A stretch of DNA of 41,975 nt from JAEUMY01 sp031394355 (GTDB lineage Bacteria > Pseudomonadota > Gammaproteobacteria > Burkholderiales > Usitatibacteraceae). Below the pieces are notes generated by a model, which saw only the letters and a program-made list of their open reading frames with translations, was not told the DNA's origin and ran no database searches. This document shows, one piece after another, positions 40,556-41,975 of the stretch. Every line of letters starts with the position of its first letter. Position 1 is the first letter of the stretch. The DNA lies in assembly GCA_031394355.1 (NCBI GenBank), contig JANNSU010000048.1:1-41975 (forward strand), read 5' to 3'. Both the position numbers and the translations under genes were made by a program.

Positions 40556-40585
40556 TTGACGTTACATAACGCCGCCCGTTACACT
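40556..40585 (+). promoter_or_regulatory. Candidate higBA promoter
   Basis: TTGACG at 40556-40561 and TACACT at 40580-40585 are separated by 18 bases. The -10 ends only five bases before the higB ATG, so the transcript would be leaderless or nearly so, in keeping with the absence of a Shine-Dalgarno. GTTACATAAC and GTTACACT within it form a short repeat that HigA could bind. Confidence 0.45.
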
Positions 40586-40590
40586 CGATC

Positions 40591-40872
40591 ATGATCCTGA
40601 GCTTTGCCGATAAGGAAACCGAGCGCATCTGGCATGGCGAACCCTCACGCCGACTGCCGATTGCGATTCAGGCAATCGCACGGCGAAAGCTGCGGATGAT
40701 CAACAACGCGAGAAGGCTCGACGATCTGCGCATCCCTCCCGCCAATCGCCTGGAAGCATTGAAGGGTGACCTGAAGGGCCAGCACTGCATCCGCGTGAAC
40801 GATCAATGGCGAATCTGCTTTCGATGGAGCGAGTCTGGCGTGTCGGACGTTCGGATCGTTGACTACCACTGA
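40591..40872 (+). CDS. higB: HigB-type toxin (RelE/ParE superfamily)
   Basis: The protein has 93 residues. It matches the plasmid-maintenance killer HigB family: FADKETERIWHGEPSRRLP, ARRKLRMINNARRLDDLRIPPANRLEALKGDLKGQHCIRVNDQWRICFRW and the C-terminal VRIVDYH. HigB cleaves mRNA at the ribosome; the basic residues and the terminal Tyr-His are the expected active-site elements. The antitoxin gene starts eight bases after the stop, giving the toxin-first order typical of higBA. Confidence 0.93.
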   Translation: MILSFADKETERIWHGEPSRRLPIAIQAIARRKLRMINNARRLDDLRIPPANRLEALKGDLKGQHCIRVNDQWRICFRWSESGVSDVRIVDYH

Positions 40873-40880
40873 GGTCGCAA

Positions 40881-41177
40881 ATGAAGAAGAAATCCCTGCC
40901 CAACATTCATCCCGGCGAAGTGCTGCTCGAAGAGTTCCTGCTGCCGATGGACATCAGCCAGAACGCACTCGCTCGCGCCACCGGCGTTCCGCCCCGCCGC
41001 ATCAATGAAATCGTTCTCGGCAAGCGCGGCATCACGGCAGACACCGCGCTGCGGCTCGCCAAAGCCTTCGGGACCAGCGAAGGGTTCTGGCTGGGCCTCC
41101 AGGCGGATTACGACCTTGAGGAATCACGCAAGCTGATTGGCGCGCAGTTAGATCAGATTGAGAGATTGGCGGCGTAG
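40881..41177 (+). CDS. higA: HigA-type antitoxin (XRE family)
   Basis: The protein has 98 residues. NIHPGEVLLEEFLLPMDISQNALARATGVPPRRINEIVLGKRGITADTALRLAKAFGTSEGFWLGLQADYDLE is the VapI/HigA helix-turn-helix pattern, with the recognition helix about residues 37-48. It neutralises HigB and represses the shared promoter. The gene follows higB by eight bases and ends before a weak hairpin and the convergent cassette gene at 41226. Confidence 0.93.
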   Translation: MKKKSLPNIHPGEVLLEEFLLPMDISQNALARATGVPPRRINEIVLGKRGITADTALRLAKAFGTSEGFWLGLQADYDLEESRKLIGAQLDQIERLAA

Positions 41178-41206
41178 GGGCGCTGGGAAAATCGACCACG
41201 GCCCCT
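41176..41206. terminator. Weak hairpin between higA and the convergent cassette gene
   Basis: AGGGGC at 41176-41181 pairs with GCCCCT at 41201-41206, followed by TTTGATTTG on the plus strand. The stem is short with a 19-base loop, so termination is only possible. Confidence 0.35.
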
Positions 41207-41225
41207 TTGATTTGCAGGAGTGCCC

Positions 41226-41822
41226 TCAGCGATTCGCATGGTCATTCCTTCCTGCAAGGTTTAAGAGCATGAGTCCAAGATCCCGAAATTGACTAGGCCG
41301 ATAAGGTCTCCGCTCTGCGCAGCGATACTTGCCATTTTCAAGAGCTTCAATTAGCCAACTCATACCATCTCTAATTCCGGCGTCAGCAGAAACGAACTTG
41401 TCACCTTGAAGCTTCATTTGCGCGGGCTCCGGTCCAAGCGTGGTTGCAGCAAATGCAGTTTCAAGTTGTCGCGATTGCTCGGGCGACAACGACTTGGACT
41501 CAGAGCGAATTTTCATTCCATTTGGCATATCGTGCACGAAGAGTTTCATTCCGAGCTTCACATCGATTTCGGCGCGAACGACTAAGTCAGGTAAATCGCT
41601 AAATGGTCCCAGAATGGTTAGCCGGTACGAATCAGGCGCTTTGCCTTCACGGCTTTGCTTCAAGAGAGATGGTTCCTGAACAAGCGCGAGTCCCGCCGCG
41701 TATCCAGATTCTCGATTGATGCGGCAATCTGCCAAGAAGTATGGTTCTGATTTCGACACCTGTGCGTGACTTGGAATCGGTGATGCAAGCAAGACAAGGA
41801 GCAGCAAATTTACCGATCTCAC
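41226..41822 (-). CDS. Hypothetical secreted protein, probable integron cassette gene
   Basis: The protein has 198 residues from GTG 41822. AGGAG, part of the attC R' box on the minus strand, lies seven bases upstream and sets the start. The signal peptide is MRSVNLLLLVLLASPIPSHAQ. The mature protein has two cysteines (FLADCRIN, YRCAERRP) that may pair. The middle reads YRLTILGPFSDLPDLVVRAEIDVKLGMKLFVHD, beta-rich. No family recognised. Its GC content is visibly below that of its neighbours. The short leader, the attC directly upstream and the atypical composition together suggest an integron gene cassette. I see no attC after its stop, so it may be the last cassette of the array. Confidence 0.7.
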   Translation of the reverse strand: MRSVNLLLLVLLASPIPSHAQVSKSEPYFLADCRINRESGYAAGLALVQEPSLLKQSREGKAPDSYRLTILGPFSDLPDLVVRAEIDVKLGMKLFVHDMPNGMKIRSESKSLSPEQSRQLETAFAATTLGPEPAQMKLQGDKFVSADAGIRDGMSWLIEALENGKYRCAERRPYRPSQFRDLGLMLLNLAGRNDHANR

Positions 41823-41830
41823 CGAAAGAC

Positions 41831-41893
41831 TCCTAACGCTCCAGGTGAACGGCCGGCGACTGTTGGCCGGGCCGCTCGACCGCCGTGTTATGC
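41831..41893 (-). mobile_element. attC-like recombination site of an integron cassette
   Basis: Read on the minus strand, the 63-base site starts with R'' box GCATAAC (41893-41887, as in Vibrio-type repeats) and ends with R' box GTTAGGA (41837-41831). Inside, GGTCGAGCGGCC and GGCCGTTCACC can pair imperfectly with an unpaired extra base, around a short central stretch. This hairpin with extrahelical bases is characteristic of attC. The stop of the preceding gene lies in the R'' box and the Shine-Dalgarno of the following gene in the R' box, both usual for cassettes. Confidence 0.7.
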
Positions 41894-41975
41894 GGCATGC
41901 TCAAGGGGAACTTCCCAGCCAGGGAAAACGAGTACAGCAGGATGACAATTGAGTGCGCGGGCAAAAGTCTTTGCG
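41888..41975 (-). CDS. C-terminal end of a probable XRE-family regulator, partial
   Basis: The minus-strand frame enters from the right edge and ends at TAA 41890-41888, inside the attC R'' box. The visible 29 residues include KTFARALNCHPAVLVFPGW and end EVPLEHAA. ARALNCHPAVLVFP resembles the end of helix-turn-helix XRE domains (Ala-Leu-x-x-His-Pro-x-x-Leu). With so little sequence this is tentative. It would be the cassette gene preceding the attC, possibly an antitoxin or repressor. Confidence 0.5.
   Translation of the reverse strand, partial: AKTFARALNCHPAVLVFPGWEVPLEHAA

Noticed and set aside
41178..41225. Second attC site after the left-hand cassette gene
   Set aside because: No RYYYAAC or GTTRRRY boxes are present; only a weak hairpin is seen.

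Overview
The window is GC-rich (about 60% by eye), densely coding bacterial chromosome, mostly on the minus strand. A FadE-type acyl-CoA dehydrogenase, a PsrA-like TetR regulator with a matching operator, DUF1302/DUF1329 proteins, an AatT/YhhY-like acetyltransferase, DUF3144, DUF423 and an MsrP-like enzyme point to Gammaproteobacteria in the broad sense (including the betaproteobacterial orders). No rRNA or tRNA is present, so I cannot name a genus.

Layout. 1-510: edge of a hicA toxin gene with its operator-like inverted repeat, next to the 3' remnant of a short-chain dehydrogenase. 550-4827: an orphan gene, a zinc-ribbon membrane protein, a REP-like element, a GNAT acetyltransferase, a DUF3144 protein, and an SPFH/GYF protein with a strong terminator. 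4981-5793: a MOSC protein, the only plus-strand gene of the interior. 5803-13410: a tightly overlapping six-gene minus-strand operon (large multi-spanning membrane protein, GT2 polyprenyl-phosphate-type glycosyltransferase, glutamine-dependent asparagine synthetase, SAM methyltransferase, SMR/ArnE-like four-helix protein, second SAM methyltransferase), which looks like an undescribed surface-glycan or lipid-linked sugar modification pathway. 13582-21043: DUF423, then an envelope module (DUF1302, DUF1329, YCF48-like, MMPL/RND transporter). 21295-37667: a long leftward fatty-acid catabolism region with two bifunctional hydratase/dehydrogenases, two thiolases, FadE, an acyl-CoA ligase, hotdog proteins, a hydrolase, a HAD phosphatase, a molybdopterin enzyme and the PsrA-like regulator. 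38022-40345: an ABC exporter pair. 40591-41177: a higBA toxin-antitoxin pair. 41226-41975: what looks like the end of an integron cassette array, with one attC site between two minus-strand cassette genes.

The strongest unexplained signal is a perfect palindrome, GCGAATATTCGC, usually extended to TGCGAATATTCGCA. I count 16 exact 12-mer copies and three one-mismatch copies. A rough estimate from base composition expects far fewer than one. Copies lie both between genes and inside unrelated genes, where they are read mostly as Ala-Asn-Ile-Arg. Six of the seven intergenic copies are perfect 14-mers, against two of nine coding copies. This behaves like a highly iterated palindrome kept for a DNA-level role rather than an operon-specific operator.
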